DNA of 64,000 nt from Flaveria trinervia (lineage: Eukaryota > Streptophyta > Magnoliopsida > Asterales > Asteraceae): positions 42,055,701 to 42,119,700 of the forward strand of contig CM046451.1 of NCBI GenBank assembly GCA_025506515.1, read 5' to 3'. A model generated the notes under the pieces. It was given only the letters and a program-made list of their open reading frames with translations, ran no database searches and was not told the DNA's origin. Both the position numbers and the translations under genes were made by a program. The first letter of the stretch is position 1. Every line of letters starts with the position of its first letter. Shown here piece after piece: positions 11,310-21,968 of the stretch.

Positions 11310-12060
11310 GTGACAACTACTGATGATCTCAGTAATAAGTACTGATGATCATTGGTAACCATGTCACATATAAGTACTGATGAGTTCCTTTAGCCTGAGT
11401 AGTTTTTATAACTACTGAAGGCTAAATGCCTCACAAGTACTGAAGTACTTTATCTGTTCTAAACTACTGATGTAGTTACAACTACTGATGTAGTTACAAC
11501 TACTGAAATCAGTAAAACAGATAAGTACTAACGTCCTATGAAACACCTGAAAAGCAGATGAAAAGTCTGATGAGTAAGTATTGAGGACAGTATGAAACAG
11601 CTGAAAAGCTAAGAATTGACGAAAACAGCTGATGAGTAATTTCTCTTCAGTTGTTTCTACAACTGCTGTTTCTAAACAACTGAAGCAAGACCATAGTCTT
11701 CAGTAGTTTCACAACTACTGATAACTAATACCAAGTCTTCAGTTGTTTACAACAACTGATGGCAAAACCACTGTCTTCAGTAGTTTCACAACTACTGATG
11801 ACAAACACCAAGTCCTCAGTTGGTTACATCATATGAAGTCAAAACCACGACCTTCAGTAGTTTCATAAATACTAATGGTTAACACCAAGACTCTAGTTGT
11901 TTCAACGTCTGATGGTCAAAACCAAGTCTTCAGTTGTTTTATAACACCTGATGACAACACCACCACTGTCAGTCATTTTAAACCTCTGAAGGTTAATACC
12001 ACGTCATCAGTAGTTTCAAACAGCTGATGACCACACCAAAACCTTCAGTAGTTTTCTTTT
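11310..12060 (+). repeat. Family-1 palindrome-rich pol-ORF3 spacer (S1b)
   Basis: About 750 bp of repeated inverted words with no reading frame. Example: TCAGTAGTT and AACTACTGA arms facing each other at 11700-11721. CAACTACTGATGTAGTTA is repeated near 11470-11510, and CAGTTGTTT/CAACTGAAG variants run through 11640-11960. Arms of about 9 bp separated by 3-5 nt predict many small hairpins in the RNA. It corresponds to 515-1101 of S1a. Confidence 0.85.
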
Positions 12061-12080
12061 AGCCTTTTCCTATCCCACCC

Positions 12081-12088
12081 TATAAATA
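12081..12088 (+). promoter_or_regulatory. TATA box upstream of S1b ORF3
   Basis: CCCACCCTATAAATACTG lies 64 nt upstream of the ORF3 ATG at 12145, between the palindrome spacer and ORF3. The core matches the plant TATA consensus and is conserved at the same place in S1a. A start site about 30 nt downstream would leave a leader of some 30 nt rich in C and T. Activity is inferred. Confidence 0.5.
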
Positions 12089-15000
12089 CTGTCTTCTTCT
12101 CAAACGTTCCATTAGCCGTTCTTCTGACCTTCATACTCTCAAAAATGGCAACCATGAGTCTAAAACCCAGACATAATTGCGTCGCCTACCTCACGAAATC
12201 GGCCTTCTGGACAAAGTTTGATCACGCCATCGACCTAATGGCTGATTCTCAGTATAGTACTGCTCTGCTCTTAAACTCAACCATCTACCCAGAGTCACTA
12301 AGTCAGTTTTGGTCCAATGCCTACGTTCACACTGATGTGCCTTCCGGCCAAATTTCTGTTCGGTCATTGGTCAACCAAAAACAAGTAGAGGTTACACCTG
12401 ATAGCATTCGTCGAGTGCTAAATTTACAAGATGCTACTGCTGTGACTGAGTACCCGAAGGGCACAATTGATATGTCCTTCATCAACAATGGGTACGACGG
12501 AAATCTTCGAGCTGCTACCATACTAAAGAAGAACTTCCCTGATGCTGAAGACTGATATTTCATATGGTGGATGTTTGCTTAGCCTCGAAGACATCCTCAT
12601 GGGATCAAATGTCTTCCCGTGGCAACAGGTATTATATTCAATTCTGGAACACCAACCTTTAAATTTTTCAGAAATTGTGTTTTTAGAAATCAAAGATCTG
12701 GCACAGAAACCTGTGGGAAACAGATGGCTATTATATCCCAGGTTTGTGATGGCCATAATTTTAAATGAATTACAAACTGATGGCCTTGTTGGCCTTGGAG
12801 TCCCTGCACCCGTTGTTCTAGCTGAGGTATACTCCAGGCATAACTTTGACCAATCTCTCAAAGAAGCTACCCGTTTGCTCAAACCCAAGCAAAGGGAACC
12901 CACAGCTTCAACTGCCAGATCCAAAGTCCCCACCAAGCAAAATCCAAACCCAAACCCAAACAAGCTAATCAGGGAGATGAGTCCCCTGATGATGCTCATG
13001 TACCACCCAAACAGGATAAACCTACTGGTTCAAATCCTCCAGTAGTGTTAAAGACTCAACCAGCAACAGCCGCACAGGTATCCTCTGAAAAGGATCCTGT
13101 TGCAACCACTTCAGGGGAAACCACATTACTGAGACCTCTCTCACTTAGGAGGTTATCATTGAAGAGCATCCCTCTCCCCGGATGCAATCAGCTTCTATCC
13201 CCTCTCCCCATGCAAATGCCCCCCAAAGTCCAACCATTATAATTACTAATGTGCTGACTCAGCTGCATGCCTCTCCTCCTCCCCTACAACCACCGACAAA
13301 GGGGAGAACAACAACAATTGAGGAAGAGGATACACATGCTTCTGACAACCCACAACACCGGGGTTTAAATGTTCTATCTCCTAGTGTGGATATGGAGATC
13401 AGAACATCTGGTGAGGCTGCCACCTCTTCTGAATCAGCATATGATCAGACTGAGGTTGGTAACATAACTAAGACCTCACCAGAGGCAACAGCTGATGAAG
13501 GACAAAGTCCTGAGGCTGGAAGTCCCCAGTTCCAAGACAAAGGGGCACATGCTACATCTGGTCTACACCCAGTGCATGTACATCCTGCTACAAGCAGGAG
13601 GTCAGGTGATTCAGCATCTGCTGATGTTGACCTGGGCTTCTTTTATGATGTTCTTGCCCAGAACATAATCCTAGAGGAGGAAGTCAGTAGGCTGCAAAAA
13701 CTACTTGACCAACTCTCTCAGGGAGAAAGACCATCTGCCACCACATCAACCCAACAGATGGCACCTTCCTCTGAAGGTCACTTAAACACACAGCCACTCA
13801 AAGAATCTCAGCCACCTGCCTCTGTTTCTGGCAACATTTCTCAGGACCAAAACCCCCCTGAGCAAATGGATGCTATCCCTCAAAATCCCCTATCTCTCAT
13901 CACACCACAGATAACTGAACTTGTCATTAAAACTGTTGATGAGAGACTTTCTTCTGTCTTACAACCTATGGTGGAGGATGTACTGAGCCAAAAGCTTTCT
14001 GCTGATCAAACCCTTAAAACCAATGCACCCAAAAAGGTGGAGATTCCAGCAGTGAAAGCTAAAAGAAAGAGGATGGAGAAGGAGAAAGAGAAAGAGAAGG
14101 ACAAAGAAGTGGAAATAGAGAAGGACTGTGTGTATGAGACTGAGAAAGAGAAGGAGAATGAGAATGAGAAGGGAGCTGAAAAGGAGAACGTACATGAAAG
14201 TCAAAAGGACTTTCATGTCACATATAAGAAAAAGAAAAGTGCTAAAAAAGAGAAAAACTTGAATGAAATGGTTAAAGAGGCTGATGCTGAACACAGCAGA
14301 TCAATGGACAATATCATTGATCAGCTGTTTAGGCGAGGTTTCAATACTGAAAAGCTGGACTCTGAAATAAGAAGATTAGAGATCAAAGAGATTCAACAAA
14401 GATGGGCCAGCTACAGCACAATGGATAGAGAAAGACTTGAGATCATGATCAAATTTATCAGCAAATACCTTGGGAGATCATTGATCGAAAGAAAATCATG
14501 GACCAGGGACAGCATCTTGGCCATAACCTCCAAGATCTGTTCGTCTGAGGCATATACTAAGGGATTAGTAATAGAAGCTTTGAATGAAGCAGGAGCAGGG
14601 AGCAGGACTGAGCTAGCCAAACACTCAAAAGCCACACTCACCTCCAAAATGCTAACTCAGCCTGTCAACATTCCCTCCAAAACAACCACAACCACAACCC
14701 ACAAAACCAACTCCCTTACCCTCAAAACCAACAGCCGATGATGCACCTAAGCAGAAGAAGAGAAAGGTGTTGAGGCTGGAAGAAGAAGAGATGATGATGA
14801 AGACAGGCTGCCGATCTCAACTGTTCTACAGTTGCCTAAGGCCAAAGATCTCTCTCTTGCAATAACTCTTGAGCAACAAAGAGATGCAATCAAAGTGAAA
14901 TTGGAAGAAGAAGAACAACACAGATTGCACGATGAAGAGTTATTGAGGAGAGTAGATAAAGCATATGCAGCCACTTCCTCCATCATTAATATGAAAAAAC

Positions 15001-15091
15001 AAGCTCAGAGGATTTATACTCTTAGACATACTTTTCAGTATGTGAAAGAAAGAGTAAGAATTTGGCCTGATCCCAGGGTGGCTCATAGAAT

Positions 15092-15139
15092 GGGCAAGTG
15101 AAAAAGATTGTAGATGGGCAAGTGAAAAAGATTGTAGAT
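15092..15139 (+). repeat. Perfect 24-bp tandem duplication in S1b ORF3
   Basis: Two identical adjacent copies (15092-15115 and 15116-15139). In the ORF3 frame each unit encodes G-Q-V-K-K-I-V-D, so the duplication itself is in frame; the frameshift in this area lies just before it. Confidence 0.9.
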
Positions 15140-15723
15140 GAAGTGATCTCCTTAGCCCTTGTAGTCTCACCCTGGGAAATCCTGGAAGATTTCAAAAAGG
15201 CCTACACCTCAAACATGCCCCCACAAAAGATGCTAGAGAACAGAATGATCAAAAAGGGGCTGGTGTATAAGAGGCTGAATGAGATCAGAAAGGATGAGTT
15301 CCCACTGCTGTTAGAAGGTCATCATCCTGATGAATTTGCTTACAGACAGATTACAACAGTGGTACTCAAAAATGGAAAATAGGGCAAATTCCTGTCTGAG
15401 TACTATGGGCCAGAAGGATTCTTCGATGGTGAGGCAGAGGAGCTCACCATGGAGGAACAAATTGTATTTTTGGAGGCCTACACCAGGGAATCCTACAAGC
15501 TCATAGTTTGGAAGTGAGTCTCATGGATGGGGGAACAGCTCAGTGTCCAATTCCCCAATACAGAGATCTCATCCATACATTGCCAACCAAATCATCAGAA
15601 CTCATTCCCAGGCCAGTGCTTATATGGGTCATCTTCTCAACTGATCAAGAAGGAAAAAGACCAACCATTCTGCCAACAATAAGTGGGAAAATAAATCAAT
15701 TAGAGGTTTTGGCTGCATTGGTT

Positions 15724-15734
15724 CAGGGGGAGTT
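15724..15734 (+). other. Polypurine tract of S1b
   Basis: CAGGGGGAGTT directly before the TGTTGG start of the 3' LTR. The same GGGGAGTTTG junction occurs in S2c (52941-52949) and S2a (near 27112-27121). It primes plus-strand DNA synthesis in LTR elements. Confidence 0.85.
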
Positions 15735-16709
15735 TGTTGGACCAAAAGAACCAATGAGCCAAGATCAGAAAACCTCTAAGTCCCACATGATATCACAACA
15801 ACTGCTGAAGGCTTCATCAGCAGTTCGACAAGTGCTGAAGACTTCAACAACTGAAGATCAAGTACTGAAGACTTCAACAGCTGAAGACTAAAGTGCTAAA
15901 GCTCAACAGCTAAAGAACACAAGTGCTGAAGCTGAAGACTAAAGTGTTGAAGTCCAACAGCTGAAGGACACAAGTGCTTAAGCTGAAGACCAAAGTACTG
16001 AAGGTCAACAGCTGAAGAATACAAGTGCTGAAGCTGAAGACCAAAGTACTGAAGTTCAACAGCTGAAGAGTCCACAAGTGCTGAAGATCAACAACTGATG
16101 TACAAAGTCTGAAGACAAAGACTGAAGACATCAGCTTATGACATCTACTGAAGTCATCAGCTGATGAAACGTCTGAAGTTCAAGTCTGAAGGCCAAGTGC
16201 TGAAGTTTCAGTAGTTTGTCACAACAGCTGAAGAGTACTTCTTCAGTAGTTGTGTTTATCAGTAGTTTTATGTTTTTACTTTCAGTAGTTTTGTAAAACG
16301 ACCGAAGAGCTAGTTCTTTAGTCATTGTAGTTTGAGTAGTTTCTTATCAGTAGTTTTGTAATAAGTAAACACTTAGCTTCTTGTAAGAAGTTGTCAGCTG
16401 CTTGACATCTTTAGCAGTTTTAGTGTTTCAGTAGTTTGTTAAATAACGGTTAGATGTCACTATCATGTGACATCAGCCTACGTCATCTTTCATTATATAA
16501 GGAAGAATGACCTAAATTGTAATTTTGCGAAAGCCATGCCAAAGCGTGTGATTGAATGAAATATTCCTTTTGCAGAAACTTTCTCTCTCTATAACTAATT
16601 CTGTTCATTGCTATATCTTTGGTATTCTTGCTCGAATTGTGCAAGTTGGTACTCTATTCCGCTGCTGAAATCATTCGAATCGATCAAACTAGATGCTGAG
16701 ATCCTATCA
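15735..16709 (+). repeat. 3' LTR of S1b (family 1, 975 bp)
   Basis: Starts TGTTGGACCAAAAGAACC and ends GATCCTATCA. It aligns with the S1a 5' LTR and the solo LTR. A TATATAAGG TATA box lies near 16494. U3 contains three tandem 51-bp units (15902-15952, 15953-16003, 16004-16054) plus a partial fourth, built from CAACAGCTGAAG, AAGTGCTGAAG and AAAGTACTGAAG words. Palindromic TCAGTAGTT words follow to about 16440. Confidence 0.9.
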
Positions 16710-17632
16710 AATTCATATCCTAAAAAGTTACTATCTTTAGTAATGTATGAACTATAACATGTGTTCTTGAATTCCCAATGATCACAACAACAATCTAACA
16801 TCTAATCTTCACCGTGAACACATCCATAACATCAATTCATCAATAATTCAACATTACATGCAAAATAAAGTTACTATTCTTAGTAACCTACGAACAATGC
16901 ATCAAAAACCCAACTTTCTTGCATAATCGACGTTAACTAACATGTATACAATCTAACTAACATGTTAACATCATCAATTGATCAAAACTCAACACCAAGA
17001 ACATCAATTTCGCAACTAGGGTTTCGGCCAACATGAAAACTCCCACAAAACCATCAAAACTAACCTTAATTCTTGCAAAGGAACACGATTTGATGTTGCT
17101 AACTTGTTGTATTGCTTGTAACCGAACCAAAATCACAGATTCTTGCTTGTTCAAGGCTGATTTCGAAGTGGGAAGAGATTGGGAAGGGAGGTTGCGGCCG
17201 AATGGGGGTGGGGATTAGGGTTTGGGGTGTTTTGTTTAATTTTAATTTCCATATTTACCCTTTAAGCCCTTGTAATTTGTATTTTATAAAAAATAGGCTT
17301 TAAACTCTTTGTAAAGTGTTTTTAACTTATTAACATAAGGATATAAACTAATGAAATCATTATATATTTTATCTTTATAAAACACAAGAGATACGAATAA
17401 ATTGGCACGTTTCCGTGTTACGCGAGAAAATTCACCATTAACATTTAAGTTGTGTAAACACATAAGCATAACACAATAATCACATAATCAATTAGATTAT
17501 TAATAATGTAACATTATTAATTATTATTAGGTCACCAACGTTAAACGACAACTAGTGTGTGTTTATGACACGTGTATGCAAGACTTAACGGAACTAACGA
17601 AATTTGATAACGGAAATTTACCGGATGTCACA
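16710..17632 (-). repeat. Probable Ty3/gypsy LTR fragment (minus strand), cut by S1b
   Basis: On the minus strand it begins TGTGACATCCGGTAAATTTCC at 17632, then an AT-rich U3-like part, then a C-rich stretch with CCCTAATCCCCACCCCC and a leader-like region. It stops abruptly at the S1b 3' LTR end. The TGTGACATCC start and overall composition resemble gypsy (Tekay-type) LTRs of dicots; this is recognition by eye and no internal gypsy domain is present. No coding sequence is seen. Confidence 0.45.
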
Positions 17633-17931
17633 CATATATAATGATTAAATACAATTTATTACCCTCAATTTAAAACAATAATTTGAAGGTATTGGATGAA
17701 ATAATATTTATGTGAACAAAATATTATCTAAAGTCCATTTTTTTATAAAATTGGACTATTTAAATCTCTTTTTAGAATATTTAGTGAAATATATAAGCAT
17801 TTCTTTTTAGATAAACAATTTACAGAAAATATTCAAATAATTTAAAATAATAAAAGTTTATAGAATGATTTTTATAATTTTTTAGAAATTTTTAGTATTT
17901 AGTTTAAAGGCCAAAAGGCCAAAAAATATAC
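17633..17931. other. AT-rich intergenic stretch, no gene seen
   Basis: Strongly AT-rich, with A and T runs and no open frame of note. It ends in the small palindrome GGCCAAAAGGCC at 17909-17920 next to the tRNA-like element. Confidence 0.6.
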
Positions 17932-18005
17932 ATGAGGTTCCCCGGGTTCGAACCGGGGACCTCCTACTTTACAGGGTGGGTGCGTGACTAGTGAGCCAAG
18001 GCTCT
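17932..18005 (-). repeat. tRNA-like sequence with Pol III boxes (SINE head or decayed tRNA)
   Basis: The minus strand contains TGGCTCACTAGT (17998-17987), matching the A-box consensus at 10 of 12 positions. GGTTCGAACCC (17954-17944) matches the B box at 10 of 11, about 32 nt further on and inside a strong CCCCGG/CCGGGG T-arm hairpin. A run of six T follows at 17926-17921, a Pol III terminator. The acceptor stem does not close convincingly and the anticodon arm is weak, so this is not called an intact tRNA. Confidence 0.45.
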
Positions 18006-19099
18006 CAGCTGCGGTTTGTGATGGTTGTAAATTCTTTTAACTTAAATCAATTGAACACCCCCAAATCCAAGAACCCTAGAATTGGGTGGATTCAAATCAA
18101 ACCCAAATTGGTTGTTGATTATGAAATCAAACATAGGGCTTATGATCCCTACATGAAATCGAGTAGTTTGATGTATTAAACTTACCCGATTATGATCGAA
18201 TTATGGTGCTTAAGCTTGAACTCGTTCAGTTATTCATGATGAACATATGGTTAGCAATTGATTGATTGAGTGAAAGATTTACGAATTGCGTTTAAAGAGA
18301 GTTTAAAGGGATCGAAAGAAGTATTTGCCCCCTTTTATATAGGTTTGATTTGCTCGTTAAAGGGTCGAATGAGCTTCGAGTTCTGCTCTGTTATTTCGGT
18401 TACTAAAACCGGTTTAACCGATGGTTTAATTCAATTTAAACGATGTATTGAGTTTTTGCTTGATTGTTCGAACGTTTCTAATCGTTTAATTTGGTTAATC
18501 GACTCATTGGGTACGTTCAACGGTTATGAACCGATTTGATTGATGAATTCCAGTTAATCCTCTTAAATGTCGTATCTAATGGTCCAAATAGGTTGTGGGT
18601 TCGAGTTTGCGGCACTAAAACGGTTCGATTGGTGCCTTTTACATGGTTTCGATCGTATTATGTTGGTTTTTTGGTGGTCGCCGGCGTATGGCCGGAGGTT
18701 GGCCGCCGGAACCACGGGGAAGAAGGAAAACTAGGAATTTTGACTAATTACACTTCCCCCCCTTTAAGTTTGATTTGTTATTATTTCATGCACAAACTTT
18801 GTATTTGAAGTTTTAAAAATGGCAACTAACCCCCCTGACTTAATTCCTTTAAGTTTTTAAGCATTTCAAAGGTTAGTAATCTTATAAATTAATATTATTA
18901 TTAATATTATTACTATTGTTTTAGTTATTATTCTTATTATTACTGTTATTAATCTATTCAATAGATTAATTATTAGCTTTTAAATAAAAAGAACATACTT
19001 AATGAAATCAAAGAATCAAGCATAAATAATCCCCAAGTTTCATATTAGGCAAACATGGTCCTTAACAGAATTAAAAAGGTTAACTATAAATTAACCCAA
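18006..19099. other. Unclassified intergenic sequence, no gene supported
   Basis: No protein or RNA family is recognised. Open frames at 18270-18808 are short and look random. A GC-rich patch with GGCCGGAGGTTGGCCGCCGG lies near 18690. A TTATTATTA-type low-complexity stretch runs 18886-18975 and contains the inverted repeat TTAATCTATT..AATAGATTAA (18949-18969). The region may be old LTR-element remnants. Confidence 0.4.
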
Positions 19100-19111
19100 A
19101 ATTACAAGAGG

Positions 19112-21480
19112 TTACATTTGATCTGATTTTACAAAGTTAATTGCTTTAACATTTTTAACATCTTTTTCTTTTCTATTTTCTGGACTTTTACATGACACAC
19201 GTGATTGGTTACTATTATTTGTCCTTTTAGGTTTAGATTTGACATTTGTTGAAGCAGACTTTATACTAACCTTTTCACATTCTTTGTCCAGATTAATGCA
19301 AGGCATTTTACCTTTTGCCTTTGAAGTGGCCTCCTTTTGTTTAGAACCAGATTCATTTGATGAACATGCGGAATCTGGATCATTTACAAGAGGAGTGGAC
19401 ACCACATAATCCTTGATTGGATTATCATTAAATGGTTTACATTTTGTGTTCATCAAGATCTCATGTGGTGATGTAACCACTTCATAACCCAGTCCCTCCC
19501 CGTTGTTTCTCTCTCTCACTAAGTTTTGGACTATGTGTGAAGAACTAGTCCAACTATACAGTTTTTGTTTTAGGGAATTAACTTCTACTTCTAAAACTGC
19601 TTTTTGTTTCTTAGTGTCTTCTAGGGAGTGAAGATAGTACCTAATGTCATTAGCTTGGTTAAATGCTACAACTTTTGTTTCCCTAAGCTGTTTGTTCAAA
19701 AGGTCTATCTTTTCTTTCTAACTATGCTCATTTTGTTTTAAAACTCTGTTAGCTTCAGTGCATAGTTCTAGGTCCTTTACTAAGTTATCATTATGATCTA
19801 ATAACCTAGAAAATTTTAAATCAATGCTTTCCCTAAATTTTTTACAATTAGAACAAGCATGACTATTAAAGAGTTGGTCATTAGTACTTACCTGAGAGGG
19901 GCCATCAATGTAGAATCTGGTGTTTCTGGAGCTGGTGATTCTGACGTTGTAGTATTTTTCCCTTCTTCAGGCAGGTAGGTGACCACTCGTGTTGTTTCCT
20001 CTGATGTTGACATCGCAAGTTCGACTGCAATAACTCCTTCACTGGCAGAGTCATCATCAATATCCTCCACACTAGCAATATTGGATTCTCCCGATGAGAC
20101 AAACCGAAAGCTCTAGTCCTATCCTTCATCATCATGAGCAGTCAAGGCTTTGGAATCCTTGCTTGATGAAGTAGGACTACTAGTGGGTTTCTCCTGACGA
20201 TTGAAGGAGGAGAAAGGATTCTCGTTGCCAGTCTTCTTTGGCTACACACACTCCCTTTGAAGTGCCCTTTCTCACCGCAGTTGAAGCAGGTTACCTTGGA
20301 TTGTCGAAGCTAAAGGTAGTGTCCTTAGTAGCAATCAAATTTTGTCCGGTCTTTTTGACAAACTTCTTAGCTCTCCGGACTGCACTGGCTAAGGCCCACA
20401 TTATGTCCATCCTCTCCAGCTCTGTCTCATCCACCTACTCATAGTCCTCATCTGCCAGGTGGTAGTTCCCAATCTTTCTAGAAATTAGTCCATCATAGGA
20501 GTGGACTACTGCAGCTAAGAGATCCATGTGCTCTTTAGCTACCTCAACTGTCATATTGCCGAAGTTCTCTGTCTTCAGCTTTGCTGCATTTGCTTCAGGT
20601 GCAATGTATTGGGTACCAGACAACCCTGACATTTCTGGCCCTGACGTTTCTGACCCTGAAGTAGAAGCTGGTGAGGGACCAGACGAGCTTGATACAAAAG
20701 CTGTGTGAAGAGGTGCTCCCGATGTCTTGGCTTGAGGAGTTGCGTTGTACAACGCTGGGTTCTGATCATAAGAAGCCTTTTGAGCTCTGTACTTCATTCT
20801 TAATTTTTCCTCTCTCAGCTTCAGAATGAAGTCATTGATATCTAACTTCATTAGCATACCATTCTGTCTGAGATTGGAGACGAATGAAACCTATTTCTCC
20901 GGCAGCCCGTCTTCAAAGTTGGACACTTTGTCTTCTATTGACGTCGATACTCCATGATTGTGCATCTCACTCATCAAGTGGTAGAATCTATCGATCACAT
21001 TATCTAGGCTTTCTTGTCCCATCGAGGAGAAGTTGTCAAACTCCTTCTTTAAAGACTTAGCCTTTATGGCCTTCAATGATGCATTTCCGTCATACCTTTT
21101 CTCCAATGCATCCCATAGGTTCTTTGCTTGTGTGTACTCCGAGAATTGATGGAAAATGTCCTTCGGAATAGACTGAGTGAGCAAAGCATAAACCTTCTTT
21201 TTTGCTTTGTATTTCACTTTTTGTGCATCAGTCATGCCTCTAAGTGTGAGTTTGACACCATCCGCTCCTACAGGCATGTGTACCCCATCTCTATAGACTC
21301 CCACAGATTGGGATCTACTCCATTTAAGTAGATCTCGAAACGTTGCTTCCATTGTGGGTACTCGTCTAATGTGATAAGCTTTGTGGGTTTATTATGATTC
21401 CCCACTTCATTCTTTAGTAGCAGTAAGTTTTGTATACGTGAATCTCTCCCTGCTGTGAACGCTGAATATTGATCTTCCAT
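19112..21480 (-). pseudogene. gag: gag of S3a, 3'-truncated and degenerate
   Basis: Starts at ATG 21480-21478 (MEDQYSAFTAGRDSRIQNLL). The N-terminal capsid region has WKQRFEIYLNGVDPNLWESIE, followed by a UBN2-type domain (LWDALEKRYDGNASLKAIKAKSLKKEFDNF is read across 21090-20990). Next come a Ser/Pro linker, IDIMWALASA-type helix equivalents near 20400, a CCHC knuckle (CFNCGEKGHFKREC-like) near 20290-20250, and a coiled coil (DIRYYLHSLEDTKKQKAVLEVEV near 19640). Frameshifts near 20870 and 20210 and stops near 19720 break it. The second knuckle seen in S3b is absent because the copy ends first. Confidence 0.85.
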
Positions 21481-21954
21481 TTCAATTAACTTTAATTTTA
21501 AACCAAACTGTTGTATTTGTCCAAATGAAGGTGCGATTGGACTATTTGGGCGATTGAACTACGCGAATGGTTCAATCGTGCGACTGAACTAATGCGGATG
21601 ACTCAGTCACGCGAATGAACTAGTGCGGAAGAACAATGCGAATACTCTACTCAATTGGTCGAAAGGAGGTGCGACTGAGTCCAATCATGCGTATGGGGAA
21701 TGTGAATGTGTTCAGTCGTGCGATTAAGTCAATCGTGCGACCGAAGCCGCTGGAGTTTGAAAATTCATAGGTTTGATGTGTCTTGGCCGCAAAAACTCGA
21801 TTTTTCACTAACCCTAATTGCCGTATGCCGGAAAAACTGAACTTTATGACCAGGAGACGTCTAAGACACTGTTTGACACAAAAAGATTGCGTTTTTAGTG
21901 AAAAACGCAATTTTTGTATAAAAACGATTAAATCACACGTAATCAAGAGCCAAT
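21481..21954 (-). repeat. S3a leader with family-3 palindromic words
   Basis: Leader between PBS and gag. From 21530 to 21750 it carries repeated GCGATTGAAC, GCGAATGG and TCAATCGTGCGACTGA-type words. The rest is unremarkable and no upstream ORF is supported. Confidence 0.6.
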
Positions 21955-21966
21955 GCTCTAATACCA
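21955..21966 (-). other. Primer binding site of S3a
   Basis: Minus-strand TGGTATTAGAGC, one mismatch (C to T) from the initiator tRNA-Met site, two bases after the LTR end. Confidence 0.85.
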
Positions 21967-21968
21967 CT

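Larger units (their letters stand above)
12145..15734 (+). pseudogene. ORF3 (env-like) of S1b, degenerate
   Basis: Starts MATMSLKPRHNCVAYLTKS. The N-terminal domain has VEVTPDSIRRVLNLQD and, after a frameshift near 12550, RWLLYPRFVMAII; both blocks recur in ORF3 of families 2 and 3. A Pro/Ser/Thr-rich linker follows, then a Lys/Glu block (14060-14260) with basic clusters KAKRKRMEKEKEKEK and YKKKKSAKKEK, then alpha-helical, coiled-coil-like sequence (MDNIIDQLFRRGF, LEQQRDAIKVKLEEEEQ). The longest open piece is 13182-14741 (519 codons). Frameshifts near 12550, 13050, 14740 and 15095 and stops near 15380 and 15515 break it. No signal peptide or membrane segment is evident. Function is unknown; by position it is the Sirevirus env-like ORF, but the content looks more like a nuclear or structural coiled-coil protein. 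Confidence 0.75.
8471..16709 (+). mobile_element. Ty1/copia Sirevirus-like element S1b (family 1), 5' part outside window
   Basis: Plus-strand element cut in its integrase by S1a: the portion before the zinc-binding domain lies left of S1a, beyond the window. Present here are the rest of pol, the palindrome spacer, ORF3, a polypurine tract (CAGGGGGAG) and a 975-bp 3' LTR. Its 3' end at 16709 abuts the interior of a gypsy-like LTR, so it inserted there. Pol, spacer and ORF3 show single-base indels and stops. Confidence 0.9.

Noticed and set aside
13959..14294. Minus-strand open frame rich in Leu, Phe and Ile resembling a membrane protein
   Set aside because: It is the exact antisense of the Lys/Glu-rich coiled coil of S1b ORF3 (AAG/GAG codons read backwards as CTT/CTC). 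The same applies to 51344-51735 minus opposite S2c ORF3.
16595..16801. Minus-strand 68-codon frame crossing the S1b LTR end
   Set aside because: It spans the junction of two unrelated elements, so it has no evolutionary continuity.
18270..18808. Two adjacent plus-strand frames of about 90 codons as a possible host gene
   Set aside because: No recognised family, no exon-intron pattern I can support, and the composition is like the surrounding repeat DNA.
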